Origin: Chamaea fasciata
Taxonomy: Eukaryota > Chordata > Aves > Passeriformes > Sylviidae
Length of the DNA stretch: 64,000 bases
Assembly (NCBI GenBank): GCA_029207755.1
Contig: JARCOQ010000003.1
Coordinates: 99,532,982-99,596,981, forward strand
Direction: 5' to 3'
Shown here: piece after piece, positions 27,954-41,420 of the stretch
How positions within the stretch are numbered: the first letter of the stretch is position 1
Layout of the letters: every line of letters starts with the position of its first letter
Notes under the pieces: generated by a model
What the model saw: only the letters and a program-made list of their open reading frames with translations
Told to the model about the DNA's origin: nothing
The model's database searches: none
Translations under genes and position numbers: made by a program

Positions 27954-28312
27954 TGTTAGCAAGTTCTCCGCACAGGGCAGTTAGACAAAGCAATCCTTTT
28001 CCAGCCCAAGAACCAAGGACAGTGTTGCAGCTTCAGACTCAAAAAGTATAAACATCAGCTAATTGAGGAGAGCAATCTGGGAGGGAGGAACTTCATGACC
28101 TGAAGCTGTAATTGGACAATTGACCCCAATATGTAAATGGACCAAAACTTATAAAAGTGTGAAAATGTGTGACCTGTCGTCCATCTCGGGTGTAGCCTCA
28201 GCCGGGCTCTTGTGCTGCCCAACATGTATCCTTTAAAGGCCTTTTAATAAATACCTACTTTATTCCTTTAACACTGTCTGGCCTCTGTTCTAGGTAGCCT
28301 CTCACGGCATCA
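27954..28312 (+). mobile_element. Solo LTR of an avian endogenous retrovirus, + orientation
   Basis: About 360 bases with LTR anatomy. A TG-start candidate lies at 27954, a TATA box (TATAAAAG) at 28150, a poly(A) signal AATAAA at 28246, and then a T/G-rich stretch and a CA end at 28311-28312 in the word GGCATCA. The 3' half ('cctactttattcc' and 'ctgttctaggtagcctctc') matches an LTR family I recognise as common in bird genomes. No gag, pol or env sequence follows, so it is a solo LTR left by LTR-LTR recombination. No clear target-site duplication flanks it, and the 5' boundary is approximate. The family name is not assigned. Confidence 0.75.
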
Positions 28313-30337
28313 TTTTTACTAAGGATACACCTGCTAAAAAATGCTTTTTTAGTTAAATAAAAAGGTTTCTTTTTGCTCTTTGAAAGCCAACCCGACTCTC
28401 TTCCCTGCTCTGTTTCAAAGTAGCTGCCCTGAAATCCCCTTGATTCCTCCAAGCCCCGCGTCTCAGCACAGTACCTGCAGCTGGAGAAGGATGTCAGATC
28501 TTTTCCTTGTTTTTTTGTGGGGTTTTTTTTAGGCATCATTAGCAGTGAGGATGGTCTTGCAGACCATGCCTGAGGGCTGGATATCATCTGTCATTGTTTG
28601 GTTCGCTGGTGTCATTGTCCCCAAACTCTCCATCTTCTCCACAGCAGTGGCTCTAATGCTGTGGAATTTGCTCAGGTGCCATTGGCTGGCTCTTGCAACT
28701 GCTAGAGTTTGACTAATTCTCTGATATTTAATCTGGGTTCCTTTCTCCCAGGGCTGTGATTATTCTGTAGAGAATTTTTCTGTGATTGACATTCATCAAT
28801 TAAATAAATGCATCATAGGAAATTTCTAAAATCTAATGACAAACCAGCCCAACCGTGCTACTTCTGTGGTTTTAATTATATTATCAACACAGCACCTTGT
28901 GCTAATTTTTGTCACTTTTCTTCCCTTTTTCTAAGAATGTTCTCTCTGATTTCCCAGTTCCCATCAGGAACCTTTCCCTATCCTGCAGGCCAGCACTCAC
29001 TGGGTTTTATTAAAAATTCTGTGTTACAATACTATATTCAGTGATCATGACGTGGGATTTTCCTCATGCAACCCAACCTTTTCAGAAAAAGACATTGTGC
29101 AGACATGCTTTCCTTGATCTGCAATATTGTGTAAACAAACTAATTTTTTTAAGCCTTGCCAACTTTACACAGCTTCTGAAAAAATAGGGCTGGCTGCTTC
29201 TCCCTTGGTTTTGTTTAAAAAAAAAGGACAAAGGGAGGAGATGAGGAAAATCCACTCATGATTTTCTTTTCCTGTCTGCAATTACAAGCTGCATGACTGC
29301 CCAAACTGCTCCCACCCAAATTAACCCAATATCCTAATTTACTTGAAATATTTCTGTGCTTTTCTTACTGCTTTGGGAATATTTGCCCTTTACAGTAATA
29401 AGCTCTCCTCCCTGAGCTGGAGAACATCACAGAGAGCTCCCCAAAGAACTGCCACATTTCTGGTCCCAACTCATTTATTACTCATAATCAACAATTCATG
29501 AGTGTTTGGGGGTAGTTTGTGTTTCTTTTGCTTCAGTAGGTTGTAACCATACCATCCATGGCAAACTCTCCTCTGCTGGTGGGGGTCAGTGTTGGTGGGC
29601 ACAGTGGGTAGCAATGGGTGCAGCAGGTGTCAGCATCCCCTGCCTCCTCGCTGTGACGCCAACATCTGGAAAGATCCTGCCACTGTGATCTGCAAACACC
29701 TTTTCACCACACACTTGTGATCCAAATGTAAAATGGTTCTCAGGTTAATTTACTGATGCTCTGTGTCAGTGACTAACTGATTTTCCCCTGTAAATCAGGA
29801 ATATAATCCTGAATAAAGTGACTTCAGTAGATGGGAGCAACCTAGACACATGTAAGGAAATTTATTCTGCTTTAGCCTTTGCAGTGGACTCCATGAAATG
29901 AATGTGCCAGCCTGGAAATATTTGTCTCACGTAGCCATTTCCAGGGTTGGAGTATTTGCAATTATATCCTTCTTTGGCAGGGTGAGGGGTAGGTGGCTAT
30001 TTATAATGGATTTTCATCCCAGACATGGAATCAGGTTTTCAAGACCACACAGTTCCTAAGTGTGTGTTTATGGATAAACTTGAAGAGTGAGGTGGCTTGA
30101 GGTCTCTTTACCGATTCTCTCCACCTTTCAAAGGACATTCAATGAGCAAATGTGAATTGTTAAGAGTTTTCTGAAACTGAAATGTGAGTGGTACATGGAG
30201 TGGTCCTTCCCCTTCACCTACTGTTTTTAATAAACTTCTGAAAAGGGTTGAACTTGAAAGTAAGTTGCAAATAAGCAATGTTTCTTGTATAAATAAATGC
30301 AGAATTAGTCACTGAAAGTGAAAAATTTAAAGAGAAC

Positions 30338-30362
30338 ATTTATTTATTTATTTATTTATTTA
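30338..30362. repeat. (ATTT)n microsatellite
   Basis: About six uninterrupted ATTT units, a simple tetranucleotide repeat likely to vary in length between individuals. Confidence 0.95.
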
Positions 30363-31189
30363 GAGTGGTCTTTTCTTCACTTGTCAGGTTTCGTTTTTCT
30401 TTCTGTTTCCTCGAAGGCAGCAGCAGAAGCAGCTTCAGCCCCTCTTGTCACAAGCCTTTCACATCTTAAACCCTGCAGGATTTGAATTTTTTGCAGCATT
30501 ATTGATTAAGGTTTTGCTTTTGTCTCACTGCTTCTAATACTAGGTATTTTGAGAGGTGAAGATACTCCTTTTTACTATTCAGATTTTATCAAAAGGTGTT
30601 ACTTTTGGCCCCGTGTCTGCAGCCTGGGAAAGTGACACAGGTGCTGCAGTGGCTGGTATGTGGGTGTCAGCTTTTGCCGCAGGGCAGGAAAGAAGTTCAC
30701 ATGAGTTTACCAGGCAGGACCAGATATCTATAGCAACGTATTTGTATATCCTGTGCCTTGCCTGTTGCAACGTTCGTTGCTTAGGATACTGACATTAAAA
30801 CATGTAACAAAATCTGCTCTTCACTCTGGAGTTCATTATCTGTCCTAGCCCGTGTAACTTCGCATTTCCCCCCTCAGCTCAGATCAGAACCGCTAACCAG
30901 CCCTCTGGAAAGCATGGTCCGGAGGATATTGTCATAATCCTGTTTTGCAGGCTGTTGCTGCATGATCATTTTTCACCTAAACATTTGTCACTAGCTGGGG
31001 TGTCTGGGAACCATCTCCCTCTTGGCCCACGGGAGCTGGAGGCTTCCTAAACACATCTCTGTGTTGGCTGAGTTGGTGTGAGCTGGTGCTACTGGTACAT
31101 GAAAAGTATTCTCGAGGGTGTGTTCTGAATTGTGGCAACACACATCTTTAGTGGCTGAGGCTTGTGTTTGGGATACCTGTGGGGAGTTT

Positions 31190-31343
31190 CTTGTGGTGTT
31201 TTGTTTGTTTGGTTTGATTTGTTGTTTGTTTGCAGGGGTTTTGTTTGAGATTTTGTTTGCTTTTGGTTTTGTTTTGGTTTTTTGTTTGGTTTTTTGTGTG
31301 TTTTTTTTGTTTGTTTTTGTTTTTTTGGGGTTTGTTTTTTTTA
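31190..31343. repeat. G/T-rich low-complexity tract (GTTT-type)
   Basis: About 150 bases almost free of A and C on the + strand, made of irregular GTTT, GGTTTT and TTTG units ending in a T run near 31341. The minus strand is correspondingly A/C-rich, which opens a long lysine/asparagine/threonine-rich frame with no coding value. Confidence 0.9.
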
Positions 31344-32132
31344 ATACATGGATCAAACTTATAAAAATAGAGCCCCTCTGACAGATCTGATCCTTTAGGT
31401 GTTTTAATAAAAAAAATCTTCCACCCCTGGTGAAATGGTTCTTGCAATTCAGACCAACCCAGAGCAGTGTTTCCTGCCTGGCTTGTGCTGTTCGTTTTCT
31501 TTGGGCTCCTGCAGTCCTGGAGGCATGTGCTACAGCTTCATGACTGTAACAGATTTGACACACTTATTCTGCTTTATAAGTGAGCACTGCAAGAGAAATG
31601 GTGCTGCACTTCTCCCCCGCAAAGCAGATAGCTCAGATAATATGAAGAGTATTTGTTCTGTTTCTCTGTGCACTGTCTTTCTCAGCTGGAGAGCACCTCT
31701 GCCCTACAGACAGGCATTTCATCAATTTTCCTCTTTTTATTAGCGCTAAATTAGTATCCAAGGGGGTTTGCACAAGGAAATACATCTCTAAGGAATTATT
31801 CCTCTTTCTGCAGCTGTAACTGTTTCACTGAGAGGATCCCATCATGAGCTCGTTTCAAGGCAGTTTTGCTTTCACAAGCTTTGCAGTAAAAAGCTGTTTT
31901 GGTCTCTGGCTTTCCGGGTTACATGGTCAAAGCATGCTTCTACCGGCTGTAACTGGTGGTTGACAGAGAGTTCTTGTGAAAGTAGGATGCACTGAGCTTT
32001 GTTGAGAGTATTTCAAATACTTCAGTGCGTGGATGCTGACAGCCAGTCCATCTGTTGGTAAAAACACAGAATTGCTACTTTAGCTGTTTCAGACTTTGCT
32101 ACAGTTACTCACACTGGCGCTTCATAACCCGA

Positions 32133-32679
32133 TGTTGTGGTTTAACCCTAGCCCCCAGAGGGACCAGGTGGAGAACTGGGGTGAAAAAGATAAATCCGTG
32201 GGTTGAGATGAGAACGGCTTAATAACTGAAATAAAAGAAAATACTATTATAATAATGATGATAACAATTGTAATGAAGAGCGAGATAATAAAAAGAGAGA
32301 GAGACATCCAAGAGAAACAAGGGAGGCACAGTCCAAATGCTCATCACCTGCTGGCCAGTGCCCAGTACATCCCTGAGTGATGATCAGCCCCCTACCGTGA
32401 CAATCCCCCCCAGTTTATATTCTGAACATGATAGTATGGAATATCCCTTTGTTCAGTTCAGGACACCTGTCCTGGCTGTGCTCCCTCCAAATTTCTTGTC
32501 CACCTCCTCACTGGTAGAGCATGGGAAACTGAAAAGTCTTTGACTTGGGGTGAGCACAGCTCAGCAACCACTAAAACTTCAGTGTATTATCAACATTACT
32601 CCCATTTTCTCATCCAAAACGCAGCCCTGTGCCAGCTACTAGAAAGAAAATGAACACTACTCCAGCTGAAACCAGGACA
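32133..32679 (-). mobile_element. Solo LTR of an avian endogenous retrovirus, minus orientation
   Basis: 547 bases. Read on the minus strand, the LTR starts TGTCCTGGTTTCAGCTGG at 32679 and ends in the complement of TGTTGTGGTTTAACCC at 32133, giving perfect TG...CA termini. A TATA box (ATATAAACT on the minus strand, 32412-32420) sits mid-element and is followed by a C-rich stretch. An A/T-rich block (near 32220-32290) lies in the 3' part. This is an LTR family I recognise as very common in many bird genomes. No internal viral genes are adjacent, so it is a solo LTR. The flanks (CCCGA on the left, CCAAT on the right) do not form a matching target-site duplication. Confidence 0.87.
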
Positions 32680-35600
32680 CCAATGTGCATCTTAGCTTTA
32701 GTAAAAGACCTTTTTGCTCATTTCTAGGCTTTTGCTATGAGATTATTGCTGATTTTTTATAAGCCTACAAGGATCGAGGTTACATTCAGGTGGGAGTTGT
32801 CTGGCAGCTCAGTTTTGAGCCTGGCTAGAATTAATTAGAATTAGAACAGGCAGTAGCACCACATAATTTTAGCAAAAAATTTGGTGTGAAACTGGAACAA
32901 AAGTGCATCTGCATTTCCCCCTGTTTAAGCCTTACACGGCCCAGCGTGTCTTTCATGAGCAGTGATTGACTTGCTAAGCCCTCAGCTCTGCATTTAGACT
33001 ACCAAGCTGTTCCTTGTCTGATCACCTCAAGGGCATTCCTGCGATTGTTTTTCTTACTGCTATGATAGTGCCAGATGCTCTGAGGGCTTTTGTTCATCGA
33101 GGTAAGCAGGGACAGACCTTGCTGCAGTGTATGTGGCATTGCTTCCCTGGATTTCACCCTGGTGTGATGGGAAATGAGGAAAAAGCAGGCTGTGCTGGAG
33201 TTAGGTCTCTACTAACTGCTCAGGGCAATGTTGGGTGCAAGGATGTCTCTCCTGCCTTGCCTTCTACACCGACTGCAACAAGTGATTTCGCTGGTAAAGG
33301 CTTGTTAAAAAAAAAAGCAACAGAACACAGCCCTAACCACAGGACTGACCAGAGCATCCCAGCCCTGCTCCCTGTGATTTCCATTAGCAGCCATCCTCTG
33401 AGTGGTCTTGTGGCTAAATCAGCTGCTGAGCCTCTGGAAAGTGATTTGATGAAAGCATTTTATAGCAATCGAATGAAATGTCAGTTGGATGCCAGCAGCA
33501 GGGGTTGCTGTCATGATTAATGAGATATTTAGGCATTTCATTTTGAAGGAGCTACCTGCAACACAATTTACATCAAAGCTGGTTTTTTTCAGATGGGCTT
33601 TAATAAATTAATGTTAATGTTGGTTATTTAATTATTCACATCAAATTGGTTACAACTGCAGGATTGCATTTGGGCTGAACACGTTAAGAAGCCTTTCAGA
33701 AAGCTCATATGCAAAACAAGGTTGTGTTCAGAGCATTGCACATCTGATGGAAAGGGATGTGGAAGAGGAGGGAGGGTTGAAAAGGCCTGTAATCTTTTGA
33801 ATGCAAAGATTGCTTGAATATAAAGCTTTTGAAACTGATATTTAATGAGCACCTCTTCAAATAACAGGATATATCTACCACTAGAACAAGTAGTGAAATC
33901 TAGTAAAGTGGAATTATTACCTTACCTCTCTGTTGTCTAGAGGTCTCAGTTTTTAAAGGAACAGGAAGAGGAAGAAATTATATTAAACCTTTCCAAACCT
34001 CTTTTGAGTTGGAAGTTTTGTGGTACTTAACCCTGCAAGTCAACAAAGCTGAGGTAATTTCTGCTTAAAGCCCAGCTCCTGCGTTAAGTGGGCTCTGCTG
34101 TTCCTCCTGCCCCTCTCCCAGGGAATTCTGAGGCAGTGGTCGATGAGGCAGGGGCTGCTTTTTGATCCAGACACTAGTTCTTACCAAGCACCTGGGAATC
34201 ATGAAGTGAAGGGGCTCACTGAAGGCTGGAAACTGCAGGGCCCTCCTAACCCAAGGACAGGAACACACTGTTACAACTTCTGCTCTTTAAAAAAAAAGGA
34301 TCACATCTGATCCATTATTTGCTCCAGGCCACTCTTTTCTGCAATTTGACTTCAACAGACTAGATTTTTGTGTTTTCTGCCCTTGGCACTGCAAGGATGA
34401 CTATCTGGAGCAGAGGAGATTCAAAGATGGAAAGGCAGTGGCAGTAACGGAGAGTTAGTGCTTTAACTGGAGGGCAGCCTGATGCTCTCCTAGGGGTGAC
34501 GCTGGCAGGGACTAGGAGCTGTACTATCCCTGCATGTTGGGAGCAAGCAGAGGTATGTCAGGTATGTCCAGAAAACGCTGCAATAGAATGGACAAAAATA
34601 AAGCTTTGGAGTTGAAATAATGGCAGCTTTTCTGGAAAACAGAAGTGCCAATGATAACACAGTTGTCTGTTAAGCCCGATGCATGGAACTAATGAGCAGC
34701 TGGCTGGGTTTTGTCTCTGAGCATTAAGCCACAGAGCAGGATGTGGATTTTTTACATTGCTGAGGCAGTGCACAGACTAAGTGGAATACAAATAAAACAA
34801 GCTTACATTCTGCTGTAGAGCAACTTATTTTTTGCTGACCTTTAGCATTTTAAAATTTTTTTGGGTTCTTATGCATGCTTGGAATTTTTACTCTCTGGGA
34901 AGTGCTTAGCTCCTGTTTTTCCTGGTCTCTGCATGCTTTGCAGCTCAGCTCTTGCAGTTTCCAGGTAGTCTGCAGTGTTGGCCTATTACTCACCTGTCTT
35001 CTGCATTAGCTCTGAGCAAACCCAATAGGCTCAACAGTCTGTGCAGAGAAATATTATTTATGCAAACCAGTCACAGGGGTTTGGATGTGACTTTGTGTAC
35101 ACCTGCAAATAAACTTCTTGAATTTGGGGAAAGACATGCAGCTCAACCTCTAGCTTGGCAGCACAGTTTGATATTGCTAGGGAGCCATGGAAGACTTCAA
35201 GGGATAAAAGCCAGAAATTATCAAGGTCTTGTTTTTTTTTTCCTGTTGTTGCCTAAGTGCAGATTGACCATCTTTCATTTTGGTGAAGGAGCTCTCCTAT
35301 TGCTGGGCAGTCTCACCTTGTGTGGCACAATGTGGGCATTGTCAAGAGAGAGGACAGACCCAGCCCTCTCCTGATATCCTGATGAAATCCTGAATTTAAA
35401 TGCTCTTTGGCCCTTGTGGGGAAATATTGAACCTACTGAATAAGCTTCTCTAAAAGTATAAATCCCAGTAAACCTGCAGAGTTGCTTTGCCAAACATTTG
35501 GCTTTAAAAAGCCTTATTCTCTGATTCTTTGGGAGGGCTGGAAAGGATGAAATCCCTTGCACTGGTGCTGCTGTCACAGTGATCCATCTGCTCATGCTGC

Positions 35601-36344
35601 CTCCATAGCTGAGAAAAAGGCGGAGAAGTCTTTTGGGGTGCTACTGTTAAGCATGGGCTGTGGTGAGCATACCCTTGCTGCGCCCTCCTGTGACCCTCAG
35701 GTGCCACAAGGAGCACCAACCAAGCCCACCACACAGCAGGAAGCCCCTACTGCTATGGGGCAAGGGATGTGGGGAGGGAGGAGAAGCTGTGTAAGCCAAA
35801 GGGTTTCAAAGAGCATCTGGGCAATGCAAACATGACTGGAACAGAGCCACCTGCTCTTCCTGCCTCTTGTTCAGCTGCATTTACTTTCACTTTTGAATAG
35901 ATGAATTTTTCTTTTCATCACTGCTGCTGTCCCTGCCCGCTCCCTCTCCGTCATCAAAGCAGATCAGCCTGTGTAGGAATCCAGAGCTGGGCATCACAAG
36001 CCATGTGATGGAGGAGTGGGATTGCAGCAGAGAACTAAAATACTGAGCTCTATTATTTCCCATATAATAAGGATTAATAAGAAGAAATATAATTAATATT
36101 TCCCAAATACTTCCTCCTGAACTACCTTCCCTTCCACAGCATATTAATCACTGGGAGAGCTTAGAGGAGAGGAAAGGAAGCCAAATTAAATGAGGTCTTT
36201 TCCTGGTGATTTATAGCATCCTTTTTACTCCTCTTTCCCCCTTGGCCCAGGGGGACCCTCTGTTTCTTGCAGTGTTCTACCTCTCCCCAACCCCTCTCTG
36301 CCTAGTGTGGCTGGAGCTCAGGCAGATTTTCTCTTGCTTTGCAG
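32680..36344. other. HPCAL1: Intron immediately upstream of HPCAL1 coding exon 1
   Basis: Non-coding DNA ending in a strong splice acceptor: a pyrimidine-rich stretch (TTTTCTCTTGCTTTGCAG) with AG at 36343-36344. The 168-codon open frame at 33014-33520 has no recognisable domain and no splice support, and I do not regard it as a gene. No transposon was recognised here. Confidence 0.7.
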
Positions 36345-36369
36345 CTGCTGAACCCGGACCCAGAAGAGG
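36345..36369 (+). other. HPCAL1: 5' UTR portion of the first coding exon of HPCAL1
   Basis: These 25 bases lie between the splice acceptor and the ATG. The start context is AGGATGG, with A at -3 and G at +4, a strong Kozak match. The short leader preceded by a 3' splice site shows that the rest of the 5' UTR is on one or more upstream exons. Confidence 0.85.
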
Positions 36370-36747
36370 ATGGGGAAGCAGAACAGCAAGCTGCGCCCCG
36401 AGGTGCTCCAGGACCTGCGCGAGAACACTGAGTTCACAGACCACGAGCTGCAGGAGTGGTACAAAGGCTTCCTAAAAGATTGCCCCACGGGCCATTTGAC
36501 TGTAGAAGAGTTTAAAAAAATATATGCAAATTTTTTTCCCTATGGTGACGCGTCGAAGTTTGCGGAGCACGTCTTCCGCACCTTTGACACGAACGGCGAC
36601 GGGACGATTGACTTTAGGGAATTCATCATCGCCCTGAGTGTCACCTCCCGGGGCAAGCTGGAACAGAAGCTGAAGTGGGCGTTTAGTATGTACGACCTGG
36701 ATGGCAACGGGTACATCAGCCGTGGGGAAATGCTAGAAATAGTGCAG
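36370..36747 (+). CDS. HPCAL1: HPCAL1 (hippocalcin-like 1 / VILIP-3), first coding exon, residues 1-126
   Basis: This encodes the N-terminal two thirds of a neuronal calcium sensor. MGKQNSKL supplies the N-myristoylation signal (Gly2) used in the calcium-myristoyl switch. EF-hand 1 (about residues 36-47) carries the family's CPTG sequence, which disables Ca binding. EF-hand 2 has the loop [12 protein letters not shown] (73-84) and EF-hand 3 the loop [12 protein letters not shown] (109-120), with acidic ligands at positions 1 and 12. FTDHELQEW (22-30), HLTVEEF (42-48) and [10 protein letters not shown] (94-103) match HPCAL1 rather than its paralogue HPCA, which as I recall has SELELQ, ILNVDEF and RGRLEQKLMW. 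The exon ends after Gln126 at a phase-0 GTGAGG donor. Gly119 is Ser in the human protein as I recall it, and Glu46 is Asp. If the donor is ignored, the frame runs on to a stop at 36868, which would be an intron-retention product lacking EF-hand 4. Confidence 0.98.
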
Positions 36748-38055
<1,308 letters not shown>

Positions 38056-38972
38056 TAGATGTCAGAATTTGGGGAGAGGGGAGAGAGGGTAGGGATGTCC
38101 CCACTGGTGCCTCTGGTCTCTGCCTGGCCTTGTTGAGCATCTCTGGTCCATGATAAGTAGAGTGAATAGGTGAGCAGAGAACAGAGGGTGAATTCTCCTG
38201 CTGGGGGGCTGGTAGGGGAGCAGTCTTTTGCTGACATTTCATGAGTGAATCCCCTTCTTCAAAAGCTCCACTGAATTTCCTGTGTCCATTGTCTTTGGGT
38301 TATTTTTTCTGGGCATAGCACAAGCTTGGCACAAGGTTTTGGCATGTATACATACATGGTCACACACCTCTGGTGCACTATGAGCACCAGAGGGATGTAG
38401 CAGCTCCCAAGCTAGGTTGTGGATCTCCTTGATAAATTATCTGACAGTGTACCCATCACAACCCCTCCACCTGTGCTGGCTCATTTCTTTAGGTTTGAAA
38501 AATACAGGCAAGAAATGATGAATTTCCTCTTCTCATCAGCCTGATGACATGCTTCCTCTGTTCCCAGCTGAGGTGGAGCTTTTCCCTGGGAATTACCCTG
38601 TCAGAAGCTGAGATGGCAACTGCGCACATCAAAGTCAGGAGCTGTGTCCTACTGATGTGCTCAGTAGGAGCAAAGATTTGATTCTAGCACTGAGATATGG
38701 AGACCTGAAAAAATACCGTCTTATGTACAGAAAGGATTTTATTTAAGAGAATTTAATGGCTGCATTTTGGTGTCTGCTGCTGCAGTCCCCAGGGCAAATT
38801 CCTGGCTTTCCTGGAGTCCTCAAGTATTTTACCTTTGACTTCATCAAAACTAGCACTTCATGCTCTGTCTTGACATGTGTAGGGCCCTAAAATAACATGA
38901 TTAAAATGTTTTTGGTCTGCGGAAAGTAGCAGTGCATGCAGATGTGTAACAGAGTAGTGGTCCCAAAATCTG

Positions 38973-38998
38973 ATATATATATATATATATGTATATAT
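38973..38998. repeat. (AT)n microsatellite
   Basis: Nine AT units, then a single G interruption and a further TATATAT run. This is a simple dinucleotide repeat inside the last HPCAL1 intron. Confidence 0.95.
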
Positions 38999-39345
38999 GC
39001 ATCCTCTATCTGTTGCACTTTGCTGCTGAAATAAAATCATCCTATTCCCAGTAAAATATCAGCCCTGAAAGCCATGCAGTGCCAAAGAATAACATCTGCA
39101 GATGTGTGGTGGCTGAAGATGTTTCTTCCCCATCTGACTGTTGGGCATTGCAAATGGATTTTGATTTGGGCTTTGCTTTTAAGTAATACAAGGCAATGGG
39201 CAAACAATTAAATATCCTGATAATTAGGAGACCTCTGCTTTTGTTAAAAATGGTTGGTTTGGGAACATTTTCTTAAAAGACAGAAATTAGTGTGCGACAG
39301 GTTTTTGAGCTCCTGTAATTTCTACAAGAGGAAGGCTTGCTCATT

Positions 39346-39600
39346 CATGGAATCATAGAACTGGTCACTGGGAGTGTCCCAAAGTGCCACATCTACATGT
39401 CTTTTAAATGCCCTGAGCAGTCTGATCCAATGCTTGACAACCCTTTTGGGGAAGAAATTTTTCCCAATATCCAATCTAAACCTTCCTTGGTGCAACTTGT
39501 GGCCATTTCCTCTTGCCCTATTGCTTGTTACTTAGGAGAGGAGTTCCTCCCTCTCCAACCTGTTTTGGGTGCTGTCCACTAGAGTCATTCCTCTTCCATC
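39346..39600 (-). mobile_element. CR1 retrotransposon 3' fragment, minus orientation
   Basis: The + strand begins with the complement of the CR1 tail (CATGGAATCATAGAA). It then has an internally deleted CR1 3' region: 'gagcagtctgatccaatgc', 'ggggaagaaatttttccc', 'ggccatttcctcttgccc' and 'cttgttacttaggagagg'. These blocks occur in the order expected for the reverse complement of a CR1. It is heavily truncated at the 5' end and non-functional. Confidence 0.88.
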
Positions 39601-40291
39601 CCCACAACAGGCTGTTAGCATCCTGGGGCTGGTGCAAACTGGCACAGTGATCTGGTGCCTCTCTCTCCTTGGGTGCCTGTGGCCAAAAGTGACAGCAGGC
39701 ACCTCCCAAGTGCAAGATGTGTGTGGGTCTTGAGCACAGCAGTTTGGGGTGGGTAAGGATAGCCCTGGGGTGTTGTGTGAGGGCAGGGTAGGTGAATGCA
39801 TGAGCTAAATGGGAGATCACTAAACATGATGTCTGGGATGCAGCAAATGCTTGTCTTCTCCCTTTCATAGGGAAAACTATTTCATTTTTCTTTAATATTG
39901 CCACATTGTGGTTCTGAGTGCTAGAGCAAGGGAGCATGGTGCTAGCTACCTGCCAGAGGGCTGGGTCACCCCACAATGAGGTCTGAAAGAGCAGATGGAA
40001 TATTTCCTCCTTGCTGTACCATGCTGTGCTATGCCATTCCACAGGACTCTTGGAGCCAGGGGACACTGGGGTGTTGCTTCTTCAGAGAGCAGTTTTCAGA
40101 CCCTCAGACTGTTACAAGGTCCATCCCAGTCAGTTCCTCTGGCCTAAACTAAAGATGTACGAACCAGAAGTGCTCAGGAGCAATATATAGCAGTAGGTGT
40201 ACCCCAGGGGTGGCTTTGCTTGTTAAAAAAGAAAAACAAAACCCATCATGTTCCTGTACACCCAGCAGGGCATAGCAAGTGACTTGCAGAG

Positions 40292-40415
40292 TCATGGAAT
40301 CATGGAATAATTTGGGTTGGAAGGGGCCTTTGAAGGTCATCTAGCCCAACCCCCCTGCAATGAGCAGGGACATCTTGAACTAGATCAGGTTGCTCAAACC
40401 CTGGGCCAGCCATGT
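40292..40415 (-). mobile_element. CR1 retrotransposon 3' tail, minus orientation
   Basis: About 120 bases of the reverse complement of a CR1 3' end: CATGGAATCATGGAATAATT, then 'tttgggttggaaggggcctt', 'catctagcccaacccccctg' and 'ctagatcaggttgctcaaa'. It sits 700 bases downstream of the previous CR1 and represents a separate insertion, because it has its own tail repeat. Confidence 0.93.
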
Positions 40416-40871
40416 TGGTGCCAGAGAAGCCATGACTGCTCAGTGCTATGTGTCACAAGAAACAAGAGGACAAAGTGGGAGTATTTGGAATATTTAGGTT
40501 TAGAGTGTTGTAGTAATACAAGCATCATTTCAAAGCACACATGTGTTCAGGTACCATACCTTGTGTTCATGTGTTATGTTATTCGTATAGTCTGGTTCTG
40601 AGCAAAAAGCTGCCAAATGGTAATAGAAAAGTTGTTTTTAGATTTGGGACTGTCTTTTTAAATAAAAAGACAGCAATTATTATGCTGGATTGTTTTGCAG
40701 AAGAAAAATGCATTTGGGCTTAAAGGCTTGAGTAGGATTTAGCTTCTATGCATTGCACTAAATTCCCCTCAATGCCTTTGCGATAGATTAAAAAGATGTT
40801 ACGTTGCCTCGGTGAGGAGGGATTCTTCGCTACAGCAGTGGTGGCAGGAACAACTGACTTTTAAAAAATGA

Positions 40872-40997
<126 letters not shown>

Positions 40998-41420
40998 TAA
41001 AAGCGGACAGTGTGCTCAGAGAATCTCAGCTTGTGTCCTTCAAGCTTTGCTCGCAAACGGATGCCTTCTCAACCATCCCTCCACACTCCGCGGATAAGAT
41101 CCCGTTGCCAGATCGTGTGTGTGTGTGTGTCCGAGCGAACCAGCCCTCGCTCCCCCCACTAACACCAGTGCAGTTCTCCTGCGGCAGCTCCGTTTCTGCT
41201 TCCCTGTAATGTTACGATTCACTCTGCACATTTTAAACATTAATCGAAAGGTTTGTTTACATGCAGCTACAAAGAGAGTTCAATGGCTGGTGAGATACCA
41301 CTTCACTTAGTCCGTGAGAAAGGTGATGTTCCCATAGTTCCCGAGAAGATGCTAGGTAGGACTTTTACCCAAAATAGCAGATGGTAGATAATTTATTTTG
41401 CTTCAGAAATTACTATGTTG

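Larger units (their letters stand above)
28313..32132. other. Non-coding DNA, probable HPCAL1 intron
   Basis: This lies between the two solo LTRs. No exon or RNA gene was seen. It contains a (TTTA)n microsatellite and a long G/T-rich tract, listed separately. The long minus-strand open frame that crosses the G/T tract (30991-31563) is an artefact of low complexity. Confidence 0.55.

Noticed and set aside
30338..30362. Regular short repeat as a possible array
   Set aside because: It is a simple (ATTT)n microsatellite without spacers, so it is neither a CRISPR array nor a satellite.
30991..31563. 190-codon open frame on the minus strand
   Set aside because: Its centre is the complement of a G/T-rich simple tract, giving a lysine, asparagine and threonine-rich stretch. 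No domain, splice context or flanking exon supports it.
33014..33520. 168-codon open frame on the + strand, the longest there outside the HPCAL1 coding exons
   Set aside because: No recognisable domain, ordinary Kozak context and composition like the surrounding intron. It is likely chance. A protein search with no hit outside close relatives would confirm this.
1..36344. Attempt to find the upstream non-coding exon or promoter of HPCAL1
   Set aside because: No CpG-rich promoter or convincing exon with paired splice sites could be picked out by eye. RNA evidence would be needed.
39518..40066. 182-codon open frame on the minus strand in the last HPCAL1 intron
   Set aside because: It partly overlaps a CR1 fragment and has no domain or conserved words.
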